A stretch of 64,000 nucleotides of DNA from Rudaeicoccus suwonensis (GCF_007829035.1 NZ_VIVQ01000001.1:2046001-2110000), one strand, 5' to 3'. Positions 44,366 to 54,305 are shown, numbered from the stretch's first letter. A program made the numbers and translations. The notes: generated from the sequence alone by a model not told the origin.

Positions 44366-45894
44366 GCCGCAGCCCTCGAATCGCGAAGGCCCAGTGCTTC
44401 ACGCACATGTGTCAGCGTCGGCGCCGCGGCCGAGTCGAGGTCTGCGATGGTCCATGCCACCCGCAGGCAGCGGTCGTACCCGCGCAGGGTGATGGACCCG
44501 GACTCCATGGCCATGTCCAACGGCCGGGTCACTGCGGGCGGCAGTCGCCAGGTGCCGGACCTCAGCGCAGGTCCCGGGACCTGGCTGTTCATCCGCCAGC
44601 CGTGTTGCTTCCAGCGAGTCGATTGACGCAGCCGCGCCTTCCGCACACGTGCCGCCACCTCGTCGGTCGACTCGCCGCGGGGACTGGACAGCGTCGCCCG
44701 TGTCACCGGCAGAAGTTGCAGCTGGACGTCGACGCGATCCAGCAGCGGTCCCGACATACGGCTCAGATAGGTCCGGCGGATCTGCGGAGCACACGTGCAA
44801 CCACTGCCCGTGCCGTAGTTGCGTCCGCAAGGGCACGGGTTGGCGGCGAGCACCAGCTGGAATCGCGCCGGGTAACTGACAACGCGGTCGGCCCGCGCCA
44901 CGTTGATGACACCGGCTTCGAGCGGCTGGCGAAGAGCGTCGAGCACATCACGACGGAACTCGGGCGTCTCGTCCAGGAAGAGCACGCCGCAGTGGGCGCG
45001 GGATGCCGCACCCGGTCGCACGCGCCCGGACCCGCCGCCCACGATCGAGGGCATCGATGCGCCGTGGTGCGGTGCGACGAAGGGCGCGTGTTCGATGAGT
45101 GCGCTGTCGCCGAGGGCGCCGAGCACCGAGTGAATCGCTGTCACCTCCAGTGCCTGGGTGCGGTCGAGCCGTGGCAGCAGACCGGCGAGACGTTCGGCGA
45201 CCATCGTCTTGCCAGCGCCGGGTGGACCGACCATCGCCATGTGGTGGCCGCCGGCGGCAGCGACCTCCAGGGCATAACGCGCCTCCTCCTGGCCGACCAC
45301 ATCGGCCAGGTCCGGCGCCTGGTGCGGCTGCTGATGGCCGGCCACCGGCTCCGGGAGATCCGGGAGCGGTTTGCCCTTGCGCTGGCAGCGGTAGCGCTCG
45401 ACGAGAGCACCGAGAGTATCCATCGGGATCACCGTCACGTCCGGCACGAGCCGGGCCTCGGTGGCATTGGCCACCGGAACCACGACCGTGCGGTGACCCG
45501 CCTGAGCGGCGGCGAGCACCGCAGGCAGCACCCCGTGAAGCGCTCTGATCGACCCGTCGAGGCCGAGTTCGCCCAGGTGCACCGTGTCGCCGACCGTCGC
45601 CGGGTCCACCACGCCTCCGGAGGCCAGCGCAGCGACAGCAATCGCCAGGTCGAAGCCGGACCCCTGTTTGGGCAGCGAGGCCGGCGACAGGTTGACGGTG
45701 ATTCGCTGACGCGGCAGCTGCAGCCCGGAGTTCGAGGCGGCAGCCCGCACGCGGTCCGGCGCCTGACGGCAGGCGGCATCCGGCATCCCGCTCACGACAA
45801 ATGCAGGCAGCCCGGAGGTGACGTCGGCCTCGACCTCGACCACTCGGCCCTCGATACCGGTCACCGCGATGCTCAGCGTGCGACCCAGGGTCAC
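44362..45894 (-). CDS. comM: YifB/ComM-type Mg-chelatase-like AAA protein
   Basis: The 510-residue ATPase has an N-terminal Lon-protease-like domain (SIAVTGIEGRVVEVEADVTSGLPAF), Walker A MVGPPGAGKTMVAERLAGLLP, Walker B GVLFLDETPEF and a C-terminal domain with ANPCPCGRNYG. ComM is a helicase that extends branch migration during natural transformation. GTG 45894 overlaps the yraN stop (GTGA); the longer frame is rejected. Confidence 0.94.
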   Translation of the reverse strand: MTLGRTLSIAVTGIEGRVVEVEADVTSGLPAFVVSGMPDAACRQAPDRVRAAASNSGLQLPRQRITVNLSPASLPKQGSGFDLAIAVAALASGGVVDPATVGDTVHLGELGLDGSIRALHGVLPAVLAAAQAGHRTVVVPVANATEARLVPDVTVIPMDTLGALVERYRCQRKGKPLPDLPEPVAGHQQPHQAPDLADVVGQEEARYALEVAAAGGHHMAMVGPPGAGKTMVAERLAGLLPRLDRTQALEVTAIHSVLGALGDSALIEHAPFVAPHHGASMPSIVGGGSGRVRPGAASRAHCGVLFLDETPEFRRDVLDALRQPLEAGVINVARADRVVSYPARFQLVLAANPCPCGRNYGTGSGCTCAPQIRRTYLSRMSGPLLDRVDVQLQLLPVTRATLSSPRGESTDEVAARVRKARLRQSTRWKQHGWRMNSQVPGPALRSGTWRLPPAVTRPLDMAMESGSITLRGYDRCLRVAWTIADLDSAAAPTLTHVREALGLRDSRAAA

Positions 45895-46337
45895 GGCGTC
45901 ACATCCCGCACGTGACGCAGGCTCATCGGCCCGCTCGGTGGACGAAGCACGCCGATCACGTCGATCCGCACCGCTCCCGCACCGATGGGATGGTCGGCCA
46001 GCCACCGGGAGGCGAGCACCCGCAGCCGTCGCGCCTTGACCGGGGTGACCGCGTCAACGGGCGAGCCGAAGAACTCGGTGGTGCGGGTCTTGACTTCGAC
46101 CACCACGACGCAGTCGCCGTCGACCGCGATCAGGTCGATCTCGCCGTCCCGGCAGCGCCAGTTGCGTTCGACCACCTGCATACCGCCGGACCGCAGGTGC
46201 CGGGCCGCGACGTCCTCACCCCACCGGCCGAGTTCCGCCTTGGTCAGCGACAGCCTGGTCGTCGGTCGACCCTGCCCGGATGGCGCGGATGCGCCAGATG
46301 TGTCTGTGGCTGCCGGTTGTCTGGATGGACTGCCCAT
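45891..46337 (-). CDS. YraN-family (UPF0102) nuclease-like protein
   Basis: The 148-residue protein has the restriction-endonuclease-like fold motif GEDVAARHLRSGGMQVVERNWR followed by GEIDLIAVDGDCVVVVEVKTR (Asp, Glu-x-Lys). A perfect SD (GGAGGTGATC) precedes ATG 46337. Function of the family is unsettled; the gene normally sits between rnhB and comM, as here. Confidence 0.93.
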   Translation of the reverse strand: MGSPSRQPAATDTSGASAPSGQGRPTTRLSLTKAELGRWGEDVAARHLRSGGMQVVERNWRCRDGEIDLIAVDGDCVVVVEVKTRTTEFFGSPVDAVTPVKARRLRVLASRWLADHPIGAGAVRIDVIGVLRPPSGPMSLRHVRDVTP

Positions 46338-46454
46338 CGTCGATCACCTCCGTGACAACGATGCGCGGAGCGGCATACAGCACGGACGGTCTGTGCCTTG
46401 ATCTGTGGACGAGCGCGCTCCGCAGAGGGTCCTGTGGACGGCCGACTCGCGGAC

Positions 46455-46760
46455 TCAGTCAGGCAGCTCGATCTCGCGAGCGGGCAGTTCTTCGACGTTG
46501 ACGTCCTTGAACGTGATCACGCGGACGTTCTTGACGAAGCGCGCCGGCCGGTAGACATCCCACACCCAGGCGTCGGTCATCCGGACGTCGAAGAAGACCT
46601 CCGAGCCTTCGCCGCGCACCTGCAGGTCGACCTCGTTGCACAGGTAGAACCGGCGCTCGGTCTCGACCACATGGCTGAACAGGCCCACCACATCACGGTA
46701 TTCGCGATACAGCGAGAGCTCCTGCTCGGTTTCGTACTTCTCGAGGTCTTCCGCGCTCAC
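46455..46760 (-). CDS. DUF2469 protein
   Basis: The 101-residue acidic protein begins [24 protein letters not shown] and continues [20 protein letters not shown], the strongly conserved pattern of the actinobacterial DUF2469 family next to rnhB. Function unknown. Its ATG overlaps the rnhB stop (ATGA). A 117-base gap with nothing recognisable separates it from yraN. Confidence 0.92.
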   Translation of the reverse strand: MSAEDLEKYETEQELSLYREYRDVVGLFSHVVETERRFYLCNEVDLQVRGEGSEVFFDVRMTDAWVWDVYRPARFVKNVRVITFKDVNVEELPAREIELPD

Positions 46761-47533
46761 ACCAGTTCCTTCCAGGGCGATTCCAGGCCCACGCTACTCG
46801 CCGATGCGGCACCGTTGTCACCCGTCGAGCCTGTCGCGAGCCCACCGTCCTCCGACTCGACCACGAAGCGCCGCCACGACCGGCGGTGCAGCTCGCACGG
46901 CCCGTGCGCATCCAACGCCGCGAGATGGTCGGGGGCGGAGTAGCCCTTGTTGCCGGCCCAGTTGTAGTGCGGGTGGTCGTCATGGAATTGGACGAGCATC
47001 CCGTCGCGCTCGACCTTGGCCAGCACCGACGCAGCCGCGACCGAGGAACACTTCATGTCCCCCTTGATCAGCGTCATCACCGGCGGCACCGGCGGCGCGT
47101 CGTCGAGCATCCCCAGCAGGCCGACCTTGGCCGGATCGGTCAGCCAATCGAAGTTGCCGTCCAGGATGATCACGTCGGGTATGACGCTGAGCCCGGCCAG
47201 GGCACGCAGCCCCGCCATACGCAACGCTGCCATGATCCCGACGTCGTCGATCTCCTGCGCACTGGCGTGACCGACCGCGTAGTCAAGCGCCCAGCGCCGC
47301 ACCGCTGGCACCATCCGCTCGCGCATCGCCGGGGACAGCAACTTGGAGTCCTTGACACCCTGAGGCACGGTGCGCGTGGCCTCGTCGATCACGACGACAC
47401 CGACCGAGACCGGGCCGGCGAGCGCGCCGCGACCGACCTCGTCCATGCCGGCGACCAGGCGGTGACCATCCCGTTGCAACGATCGCTCGACCCGCAGACT
47501 CGGGCGGGTGCTCCGAGGCCGCGCCTGCGTCAC
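46757..47533 (-). CDS. rnhB: Ribonuclease HII
   Basis: The 258-residue enzyme removes RNA from DNA. Catalytic Asp/Glu appear in [15 protein letters not shown] and later Asp in [10 protein letters not shown]; the region [18 protein letters not shown] is typical of RNase HII. GTG 47533 overlaps the stop of the first signal peptidase (GTGA). The C-terminus has a 30-residue polar tail. Confidence 0.94.
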   Translation of the reverse strand: MTQARPRSTRPSLRVERSLQRDGHRLVAGMDEVGRGALAGPVSVGVVVIDEATRTVPQGVKDSKLLSPAMRERMVPAVRRWALDYAVGHASAQEIDDVGIMAALRMAGLRALAGLSVIPDVIILDGNFDWLTDPAKVGLLGMLDDAPPVPPVMTLIKGDMKCSSVAAASVLAKVERDGMLVQFHDDHPHYNWAGNKGYSAPDHLAALDAHGPCELHRRSWRRFVVESEDGGLATGSTGDNGAASASSVGLESPWKELV

Positions 47534-48306
47534 GGGTTCGGCACCTTGGCGAACACGTAGGCGTAACTCTTGAGCGCCTGGATCCGGTCGATCGGCCACG
47601 CGATCGCGACCACCTGGCCGCTGATGTCCTTCATCGGCACCGAGCCCAGACGTCCGCCGGAGCCGTCGTCGTGGGCGCGGGAGTCAGCCGAGTCGCCACG
47701 GTTGTCGCCCATCACCCACACCTCGCCGGCCGGGACGGTGATGTTGAACGGGATCTCGCTGGGCGCGTTGCTGCCGATGTAGGGCTCACTGATTGCCACG
47801 CCGTTGACCATGAGCTCGCCGTTGGCAGAGCAGCACTTCACGTGGTCGCCGGGCATCCCGATGATGCGTTTGACGATGTGATCGCCACCGCCGGGCAGGA
47901 TGCCGAGGAACTCCAGCGCGTCCCGCACGATCTTCTTGTATTCCGGCGTGTGGTCGGCCGGAGTGTCGGATGCCCACGACGGCGGCGCCTCGAAGACGAT
48001 GACATCACCGCGGTGCAGCGGCGAGTGCTGCGGAGTGAACTTGCTGACCAGGATCCGGTCGCCGATGTCGAGGGTGTTCTCCATCGACGCCGACGGAATG
48101 TAATACGGCTGTACCACGAAGGTTTTCACCAGGAACGACAGCCCGAGCGCGATGACCACGATGATGACCAGTTCGCGTACGAACGAGCCACGCGACTGTT
48201 TCTTCGCCGGTGGGGTGGCATCCTCCGGTATGGCGCCCGGCGCCAGCTCCGCGGTCTGATCCGGCTCCTGCGCTGCAGGTCCGTCGTCGGGGCGTTGGGA
48301 GGTCAT
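47530..48306 (-). CDS. lepB: Type I signal peptidase, copy 1
   Basis: The 258-residue protein has one helix ([19 protein letters not shown]), nucleophile Ser74 in PSASMENTL, general base Lys146 in [12 protein letters not shown] and [11 protein letters not shown] near 201-210. It cleaves signal peptides outside the membrane. It is the last of three tandem copies and overlaps both neighbours by four bases (ATGA and GTGA). Confidence 0.95.
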   Translation of the reverse strand: MTSQRPDDGPAAQEPDQTAELAPGAIPEDATPPAKKQSRGSFVRELVIIVVIALGLSFLVKTFVVQPYYIPSASMENTLDIGDRILVSKFTPQHSPLHRGDVIVFEAPPSWASDTPADHTPEYKKIVRDALEFLGILPGGGDHIVKRIIGMPGDHVKCCSANGELMVNGVAISEPYIGSNAPSEIPFNITVPAGEVWVMGDNRGDSADSRAHDDGSGGRLGSVPMKDISGQVVAIAWPIDRIQALKSYAYVFAKVPNP

Positions 48307-49220
48307 GGTTCAGGCACCCTGTCGAATGTCGATGAGAAGTTGCTGAGCCAGGACATCCTGTCAAGCGGCCAGACGATGGCCACAGCCCGGCCGACGATGT
48401 CCTTCTCGGGCACCGATCCGGTCGCGCCGGTGCCGTTGTCGTGGAAGCGAGAGTCCGCCGAGTCGCCGCGATGGTCACCCATCACCCACACGTCCCCCGG
48501 CGGGACGGTGATGTTGAACTGCACCTGGTCGGTGCCGCCACCGGGATAGATGTAAGGCTCGTTGAGGCCGACACCGTTGACGGTGATCTGGCCGGCGGCA
48601 TTGCAGCAGCGCACGTGATCGCCAGGCAGCCCGATCACCCGCTTGATCAGGTGGTCGTCCCCTGCGGGATAGAGCCCGACGAACTGCAGACCTTCGATGA
48701 GCAGGCCGCTGAGGCCGCTGTGCTTCTGCACGGGCGTGTCGAGCCAGCCGCCCGGGTCCTTGAACACGATGACGTCGCCGCGCTTGAGCGAGAAGACACC
48801 CGGTGTCAGCTTGCTGACGATGACCCGGTCACCGGGCACGAGAGTGTTCTCCATCGACCCGGACGGGATCCAGAACGGCTGGAAGAGGAACGTCTTGACG
48901 ATGAGCGAGAGCACGAGGGCCACCACCACGACGACGGACAGTTCGCGCACAGCCCCGAAGAACCGTCGCGCCGGAGACTTCAGCACCGTGTCGTGCTCCT
49001 CATCCTCCTGGGGACCCGGGGTGCCAGACGCGTTCACCGGGTGAAAGACCGCTGTCTGGTCCACACCCGGAGCATCCTGGCGAGGTGGTGCCTGATCGAC
49101 ACTGCCGACCGCAGCCACATCGCTGCGGCGCATCTCCAGGGTGGCCTCCGGATCGACGGGCGGTTCAGGTTGCCCGGCCTTGCCGGGCTGCCCAGGCAAG
49201 CGGTGTCGCTCTGAGGTCAC
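48303..49220 (-). CDS. lepB: Type I signal peptidase, copy 2
   Basis: The 305-residue copy has an 85-residue polar N-terminus, one helix (LSVVVVVALVLSLIVKTF), Ser122 in PSGSMENTL, Lys193 in HLIKRVIGLPGD and [16 protein letters not shown] 49220 is chosen because GGGGGAG lies nine bases upstream and it overlaps the preceding stop as GTGA; ATG 49238 is an alternative. Copies 1 and 2 are more alike than either is to copy 3. Confidence 0.93.
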   Translation of the reverse strand: MTSERHRLPGQPGKAGQPEPPVDPEATLEMRRSDVAAVGSVDQAPPRQDAPGVDQTAVFHPVNASGTPGPQEDEEHDTVLKSPARRFFGAVRELSVVVVVALVLSLIVKTFLFQPFWIPSGSMENTLVPGDRVIVSKLTPGVFSLKRGDVIVFKDPGGWLDTPVQKHSGLSGLLIEGLQFVGLYPAGDDHLIKRVIGLPGDHVRCCNAAGQITVNGVGLNEPYIYPGGGTDQVQFNITVPPGDVWVMGDHRGDSADSRFHDNGTGATGSVPEKDIVGRAVAIVWPLDRMSWLSNFSSTFDRVPEP

Positions 49221-49882
49221 GAGTGGAGTCTCCCCCATGAGGCTGTCGGCCAGTAGCGCACAGTGACCTTTCCCACGATCGTGTCGATCGGCACCATGCC
49301 GCCGCCGGGATCCCCCAGATGAGCTCGTGAATCGTCGGAGTCCGGTCTGTTGTCGCCCATGACAAAGACGTCTCCGGCGGGAACCACGACATCGAAGGGT
49401 ACGGTGCTCGCCTGCATGCCGCGCGGCAGGTACGGCTCGGGCTCGGTCACACCGTTGACCTGCAGGGTTCCGCTCTTGCCCACGACCAGATGATCGCCGG
49501 GCAAACCGACGATGCGCTTGACGTAGAGGTCCTCTTCCGGCCGGAAGCCGACGAGATTGCCGAGCCACTGCATCCAGCCGGCAATTCCGGTGGGCGATGC
49601 CTGTCCCGGATGGCTGAACACGTCGGTGCCGTTGAAGACGACGATCTCGCCGCGGTGCACATCATGGGCGTCGATCTTCCACACCACGATGCGATCGCCC
49701 GGGCGCAGCGTCGGTTCCATCGACGCCGACGGGACGGTGAACGTCTCGAAGACCAGGCCGTGCAGCAGCACGATCGCGGCGAGTGCCGCGAGCGCCGCCA
49801 CCAGCCATCGTCTGCGCGACCGTCGTCCGGGCACAGAAATGCCCGACGGCGGGACCTCTGCGGAGGTCGTGCCGTCGGGCAT
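49217..49882 (-). CDS. lepB: Type I signal peptidase, copy 3
   Basis: The 221-residue copy has one helix (LVAALAALAAIVLLHGLVF), Ser54 in PSASMEPTL, Lys122 in YVKRIVGLPGD and GDNRPDSDDSRAH. It is the first of the tandem set after rplS. The ATG at 49882 lies inside a long inverted repeat, so the real start may be GTG 49834 (residue 17), just past it. Confidence 0.92.
   Translation of the reverse strand: MPDGTTSAEVPPSGISVPGRRSRRRWLVAALAALAAIVLLHGLVFETFTVPSASMEPTLRPGDRIVVWKIDAHDVHRGEIVVFNGTDVFSHPGQASPTGIAGWMQWLGNLVGFRPEEDLYVKRIVGLPGDHLVVGKSGTLQVNGVTEPEPYLPRGMQASTVPFDVVVPAGDVFVMGDNRPDSDDSRAHLGDPGGGMVPIDTIVGKVTVRYWPTASWGRLHS
49839..49882 (-). terminator. Hairpin after rplS that covers the lepB copy 3 start
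   Basis: Outer arms ATGCCCGACGGC and GCCGTCGGGCAT (49839-49850, 49871-49882) enclose an inner GACCTC/GAGGTC stem. It begins 18 bases after the rplS stop. It reads as an rplS terminator or attenuator, and also occupies the annotated lepB start. Confidence 0.75.
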
Positions 49883-49900
49883 CTCGTGGGAAAGCGAGCG

Positions 49901-50263
49901 TCAGGCCTGGGTGGCCACGGCGTCGCGCTTCTCCTTGATCTTGGCGGCCTTGCCGCGCAGGTCACGCAGGTAGTAGAGCTTGGCGCGACGGACGTCACCG
50001 CGAGTCGCAACCTCGATCTTGTCGATCACCGGGGTGTGCAGCGGGAAGGTGCGCTCGACACCGACACCGAAGCTGACCTTGCGGACGGTGAAGGTCTCGC
50101 CCACGCCGCCACCGTGGCGGCGGATGACGACGCCCTGGAAGACCTGGACGCGGGAGCGGGTTCCTTCGATGACCTTCACGTGCACCTTGACGGTGTCACC
50201 GGCGCGGAAGGCCGGAATGTCGTCGCGCAACTGCGCGGCGTCGATGGCGTCGAACTTCTGCAT
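49901..50263 (-). CDS. rplS: Ribosomal protein bL19
   Basis: The 120-residue protein shows [35 protein letters not shown] and [22 protein letters not shown], then [15 protein letters not shown], all bL19 signatures. GAGGAAG lies about ten bases before ATG 50263. The 195-base gap upstream holds a small CCCCC/GGGGG stem (50372-50387) that may end the trmD transcript or sit in the leader. Confidence 0.97.
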   Translation of the reverse strand: MQKFDAIDAAQLRDDIPAFRAGDTVKVHVKVIEGTRSRVQVFQGVVIRRHGGGVGETFTVRKVSFGVGVERTFPLHTPVIDKIEVATRGDVRRAKLYYLRDLRGKAAKIKEKRDAVATQA

Positions 50264-50458
50264 GATGCTTCTTCCTCGTGGCGCCACAGGCCGCCACCGT
50301 CTTGGGTCAGGACGCGTCGTCACCGTCTCATCGACCGCATGAGTAGCCGCCTTGCTCGTTGGCAACTCACTCCCCCTGTGGCGGGGGTCGGACCGGTGTC
50401 GGACGCGAGGATCCATTCTGCCAGAGACGTGCCCGGCCGGGGAAATCGAGCGACGTGC

Positions 50459-51658
50459 TCAGGCGCTGCGACGTCGCGGCTTGATCAGGATCAACGCGCC
50501 TGGCTCGTCGCTGGGCCCGAGCACCTTGAATCCGGCCTTGCGGTACATCCGCAGATTCGCCTCGCTGTCGACACCTGCGATGAGGCTGTATGACGCAGCC
50601 GCCGGTGGCGCGACCTGCTGGATGTGGCCCAGCAGCCATCGACCGAGGCCGCGACCATGCAGATCGGGTGCCACCATCAACCGGCCGATCCGCCAGTCGG
50701 TGGCATCGCCGCTGCTGGTGGCACTTGGAGGCGCCTGCAACATCCCCCGCACCGAGCCGACCAGCCTGCCGTGCAGGCGCGCCGTGTATGTCGTCCAGTC
50801 CCCCAGCGACGCGGTCAACGACGCCACGGTCTCGTGCTGGGCCGGTATGTCGAGCGTCTGATTGGCGATGCCCTCCTTCAGCCAGCAGGCATGGGTGAGG
50901 GTCAGCAACTCGCCGATGTCGGCCGGGGTGGCCACGCCGACCACCAGGTCCTCCGGGGCACCGGCCAATTCCGGCGGCAGCAGGTCCGGCCGCCGGGCGG
51001 CGGTGCGGTCCAGGCGCTGCTGATGACGCCATTGCGCGATCCGCCCGTGGTCCCCCGAGAGCAGCACATCAGGCACCGAAAATCCTTGCCATTGCTCAGG
51101 TTTGGTGTAGATCGGGTACTCCAGCAGGCCGTCCTCGTGCGACTCCTCGAAGAGCGACGCCGCGTTGCCGATGACGCCGGGCACCAGACGGGCCACCGCC
51201 TCGATGATGGCCAAAGCGGCCACCTCGCCACCGTTGAGGACGTAGTCGCCGAGCGAGATCACCCGCACGTCATACGTGCTCTGCGCATAGTCGTAGACAC
51301 GCTCGTCGATGCCCTCGTACCGCCCGCACGCGAACACCAGCCAGTCGGCAGCCGCGAGCTGGCGCGCGAGCGACTGGTCGAGGCGTGCCCCACCGGGCCC
51401 AGGAACGATCAGGATCGGCCGTGAATCCTCTTGATCCGCAACATGATCGAGCGCCTCGCCCCACGGCTCCGGCTTCATCACCATGCCGGCCCCACCGCCG
51501 TACGGCGTGTCGTCGACGGTGCGGTGTCGGTCGTGGGTGAAGGTGCGCAGGTCATGCACGTGCAGGTCGAGCAGACCACTGCGGCGAGCCTTGCCGATCA
51601 ACGAAAGATCAAGCGGCGCAAGGTATTCCGGAAAGATCGAGATGACGTCGACGCGCAT
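50459..51658 (-). CDS. trmD: TrmD tRNA (guanine37-N1)-methyltransferase fused to a GNAT acetyltransferase
   Basis: Residues 1-230 are a complete Trm[27 protein letters not shown], the SAM-knot parts [10 protein letters not shown] (111-120) and [12 protein letters not shown] (134-145), and [15 protein letters not shown] (173-187). Residues about 238-399 are a GNAT domain with [22 protein letters not shown] as acetyl-CoA motif. There is no stop or frameshift at the joint. TrmD methylates G37 to prevent frameshifting. The acetyl acceptor is unknown. It starts one base after the rimM stop. Confidence 0.92.
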   Translation of the reverse strand: MRVDVISIFPEYLAPLDLSLIGKARRSGLLDLHVHDLRTFTHDRHRTVDDTPYGGGAGMVMKPEPWGEALDHVADQEDSRPILIVPGPGGARLDQSLARQLAAADWLVFACGRYEGIDERVYDYAQSTYDVRVISLGDYVLNGGEVAALAIIEAVARLVPGVIGNAASLFEESHEDGLLEYPIYTKPEQWQGFSVPDVLLSGDHGRIAQWRHQQRLDRTAARRPDLLPPELAGAPEDLVVGVATPADIGELLTLTHACWLKEGIANQTLDIPAQHETVASLTASLGDWTTYTARLHGRLVGSVRGMLQAPPSATSSGDATDWRIGRLMVAPDLHGRGLGRWLLGHIQQVAPPAAASYSLIAGVDSEANLRMYRKAGFKVLGPSDEPGALILIKPRRRSA

Positions 51659-51659
51659 G

Positions 51660-52178
51660 TCACTCCCCCGCGAGGTCCAGCAGACCCGGCGGCGGGTCGA
51701 CCACGACACGGCCCGCCTCGACGTCGACCTCGGGCACCAGCTGCTCGACGAACGGCACGAAAGCCGTGCGGCCGTCGGTCAACCGCACCTCGAGCAGATC
51801 CTGGGCCGGTCGGTCGAGCAGGTCGGTGACCTCGCCCAACAGACGACCGTCACGGTGCTCGACGCGCAGGCCGATCAGGTCATCGGCATACCACGCGTCG
51901 TCCTCGTCGACATCGTCCGCGCCCGCGAGCAATTGCACGCCCCGCAGCGACTCCGCCGCCGTGCGGTCGGCGAAGCCCTCGAAGCTGAGCAGGTGGATTC
52001 CGTTGTGCACGCGGTGGGTTCGCAGCACGAGCGGGCCGACATCCGCGGGCTGGGTCGTCAGTGATGCGCCGACGACGAAGCGCTCCTGCGGCATGTCGGT
52101 GTGCAGGCGCACCGTCACCTCGCCCTTGAGCCCGTGCGGTTTGCCCAACCGCGCCACCACCACGTCATTCGCCGCCAT
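51660..52178 (-). CDS. rimM: 16S rRNA processing protein RimM
   Basis: The 172-residue factor helps mature the 30S head with uS19. Landmarks are [22 protein letters not shown] at the start and [26 protein letters not shown] with [26 protein letters not shown] (PRC-barrel) at the end. ATG 52178 is preferred to ATG 52193 because GGTGA lies closer to the usual spacing. Confidence 0.95.
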   Translation of the reverse strand: MAANDVVVARLGKPHGLKGEVTVRLHTDMPQERFVVGASLTTQPADVGPLVLRTHRVHNGIHLLSFEGFADRTAAESLRGVQLLAGADDVDEDDAWYADDLIGLRVEHRDGRLLGEVTDLLDRPAQDLLEVRLTDGRTAFVPFVEQLVPEVDVEAGRVVVDPPPGLLDLAGE

Positions 52179-52205
52179 GCGGTCACCATCCATGCCCGAA
52201 TGCTC

Positions 52206-53333
52206 TCAGGAGATCCACTGCCCGCCGCGCATCACCCGGGTGACTCGCAGCTGTGCATCCAGCACGACCAGATCCGCCCTGGCACCCGGGGCGATGGCGC
52301 CGACGCCGTCGAGGCCGACAGCCGCTGCCGGATTGCGCGCGGCAGCGGCGACAGCCTGCTCCAGCGGAATGCCGTCCTTGACCGCGCGACGCACGGCGCG
52401 GTCCATCGTCAGTGTGCTGCCCGCCAGTGAGCCTGAGTCGAGCCGGGCGGCACCGTCGCTGACCGTGACCTGCTGGCCACCGAGCTCGTAGCTGCCGTCA
52501 CCGACCCCTGTGGCGTCGATGGCGTCGGTCACCAACACAAGCCGGTCGGCACCGCGTGCCAGCACCTCGCGCAGCACAGCAGGATGCACGTGGATCCCGT
52601 CGTTGATGACCTCGCAGCGGGCGCCGGCATCCAGGCTCGCCAGCACCGGGCCGGGTTCACGGTGGTGCACCGGCCGCATGCCGTTGAACAGGTGGGTCGC
52701 CACGGTCGCGCCGCGCACGTATGCCGCTTCCGCCTCCGTGTAGGTCGCGTCGGTGTGCCCGACGGCGACGACGACACCGGCCGCGACGGCCTGCTCCACC
52801 AACGGCAGTGCCCCGGGCAGCTCCGGAGCGATGGTGATCATCCGCAGGTGGCCGCGCGCTGCGTCATACATCCGCGAAAACGCATCAGTGTCAGGAAGTT
52901 TCAGGTGTGCTGGGTTTTGTGCACCGCATCGCACGTGCGACAGGAACGGCCCTTCGAGATGTGCCCCGGCGACCAGGCCGGCCTCCGCCAGGTCGGCCGC
53001 CCAGCCCAGCTGTCGGCACAACTGCTCGACGGGCGCGGTCACCAGCGAGACGAGCCCGCTGGTGGTGCCGTGCGCCCGGTGGAAATCGACAGCAGCCCGC
53101 ATCGAATCCGGTGAGGCGGCCATGTCGTGGCCACCGCCGCCGTGCACGTGGATGTCGATGAAACCCGGCACGACAACCGACCCCGGCGGCAGCACCTCGA
53201 CGTCCGGCCCGTGGCCCTGGACGTCGTCGAGAGCGGTGACCGACCCGATCAGGTCGCCGTCGATCCGCACCTGCGCCGGCCTTGCCCCCTCCGCGGCCAG
53301 CACGCGCTCACCGACAAGCGTCGTGTGGCTCAT
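52206..53333 (-). CDS. nagA: N-acetylglucosamine-6-phosphate deacetylase
   Basis: The 375-residue amidohydrolase has the metal motif GFIDIHVHGGGGHD, substrate/metal Glu in HLEGPFLS, His in VGHTDATYTEAEAA and THLFNGMRP, and catalytic Asp in VLVTDAID. AAGGAG lies five bases before ATG 53333. It recycles amino sugars from cell wall or chitin. It is placed inside the rpsP-khpA-rimM-trmD block. Confidence 0.94.
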   Translation of the reverse strand: MSHTTLVGERVLAAEGARPAQVRIDGDLIGSVTALDDVQGHGPDVEVLPPGSVVVPGFIDIHVHGGGGHDMAASPDSMRAAVDFHRAHGTTSGLVSLVTAPVEQLCRQLGWAADLAEAGLVAGAHLEGPFLSHVRCGAQNPAHLKLPDTDAFSRMYDAARGHLRMITIAPELPGALPLVEQAVAAGVVVAVGHTDATYTEAEAAYVRGATVATHLFNGMRPVHHREPGPVLASLDAGARCEVINDGIHVHPAVLREVLARGADRLVLVTDAIDATGVGDGSYELGGQQVTVSDGAARLDSGSLAGSTLTMDRAVRRAVKDGIPLEQAVAAAARNPAAAVGLDGVGAIAPGARADLVVLDAQLRVTRVMRGGQWIS

Positions 53334-53433
53334 CGGGCTCCTTCGCGGCGGTAGGTCTCTGGCGGGGCAGACATCGACGGGGTGCGTCCGGAAGCTACTG
53401 CTCCCGGGCACACCCCGTCGAGATCACCGCTGT

Positions 53434-53670
53434 TCAGCGGTCGGTGTCGACGATGTCGACACGGACGTTCTTGCCACCGGCAAGCGCACCGATAACGGTC
53501 CGCAGCGCCGAGGCGGTGCGGCCGGACCGGCCGATCACCCGACCGAGATCGTCCGGGTGCACACGCACTTCGAGCATCTCGCCGCGGCGGCCGCTCTTGT
53601 GCCGCACCACGACGTCGCCGTCGTGGTCGACGATGCCCTTGACGAGGTGCTCGAGAGCTTCCTCAAGCAC
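53434..53670 (-). CDS. khpA: KH-domain RNA-binding protein KhpA
   Basis: The 78-residue protein is a single KH domain with the GRVIGRSGRTASALRTVIGAL loop and helix. It begins at GTG five bases after the rpsP stop, the standard arrangement. KhpA binds RNA, usually with KhpB, and affects translation and division. Confidence 0.95.
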   Translation of the reverse strand: MLEEALEHLVKGIVDHDGDVVVRHKSGRRGEMLEVRVHPDDLGRVIGRSGRTASALRTVIGALAGGKNVRVDIVDTDR

Positions 53671-53675
53671 CTGGC

Positions 53676-54134
53676 TCAGCCCTCAGCAGCGGCGTCGGCG
53701 GCGTCGCTCTCGACGGCCGGCTCCTCAGCCTTGGCCTCGGCCTTCTTACGGGCCGTGGTGGCGCCGCCCTTGGAGGTGTCGTCGGCGGCGTTCTGAGCGG
53801 CAGCGAGCGCGGCTTCGTACAGCGCCTTCTTGTCCGCCTTGGGGGCCTTGACCTTCAGGGTGCCTTCGGCGCCCTCTTCACCCTTGAACTTCTGCCAGTC
53901 ACCGGTGACCTTCAGCAGCGCGGCGACCTGCTCGGTCGGCTGCGCGCCGACACCGAGCCAGTACTGCGCACGCTCGGAGTCGATCTGGATCAGGCTGGGC
54001 TCTTCCTTCGGGTGGTACTTGCCGATCTCTTCGATCGCACGGCCATCGCGCTTGGTGCGTGAGTCCATCACGACGACGCGGTACTGGGGGGTGCGAATCT
54101 TGCCGAGACGCTTCAAACGAATCTTGACGGCCAC
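53676..54134 (-). CDS. rpsP: Ribosomal protein bS16
   Basis: The 152-residue protein begins with the bS16 core [32 protein letters not shown] and [18 protein letters not shown], then adds a Lys/Ala/Glu-rich tail of about 65 residues, as in other actinobacteria. GTG 54134 has AGGAG about eleven bases upstream. The 171-base gap before it should hold the promoter. Confidence 0.97.
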   Translation of the reverse strand: MAVKIRLKRLGKIRTPQYRVVVMDSRTKRDGRAIEEIGKYHPKEEPSLIQIDSERAQYWLGVGAQPTEQVAALLKVTGDWQKFKGEEGAEGTLKVKAPKADKKALYEAALAAAQNAADDTSKGGATTARKKAEAKAEEPAVESDAADAAAEG

Positions 54135-54305
54135 TGGTGTGGTCACTCCTGTTTCTCGATGGTGCGAACACGGCAAGACCGGGTGGGGAACACACGGGGA
54201 ACCGGGTTGCGGGGGGTAGGCGCACGCGTCTGCGGGTGAGAGGGCCTGCAGGCCGTGCGGGTACGCCCGCCATTGTGCCATGCCGGATCCGGCTGCACCC
54301 AATCG

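Noticed and set aside
43097-45894. dprA and comM as proof of natural competence
   Set aside because: Both are kept in most bacteria whether competent or not, and no uptake machinery is in the window. They only add weak support to the uptake-sequence idea.
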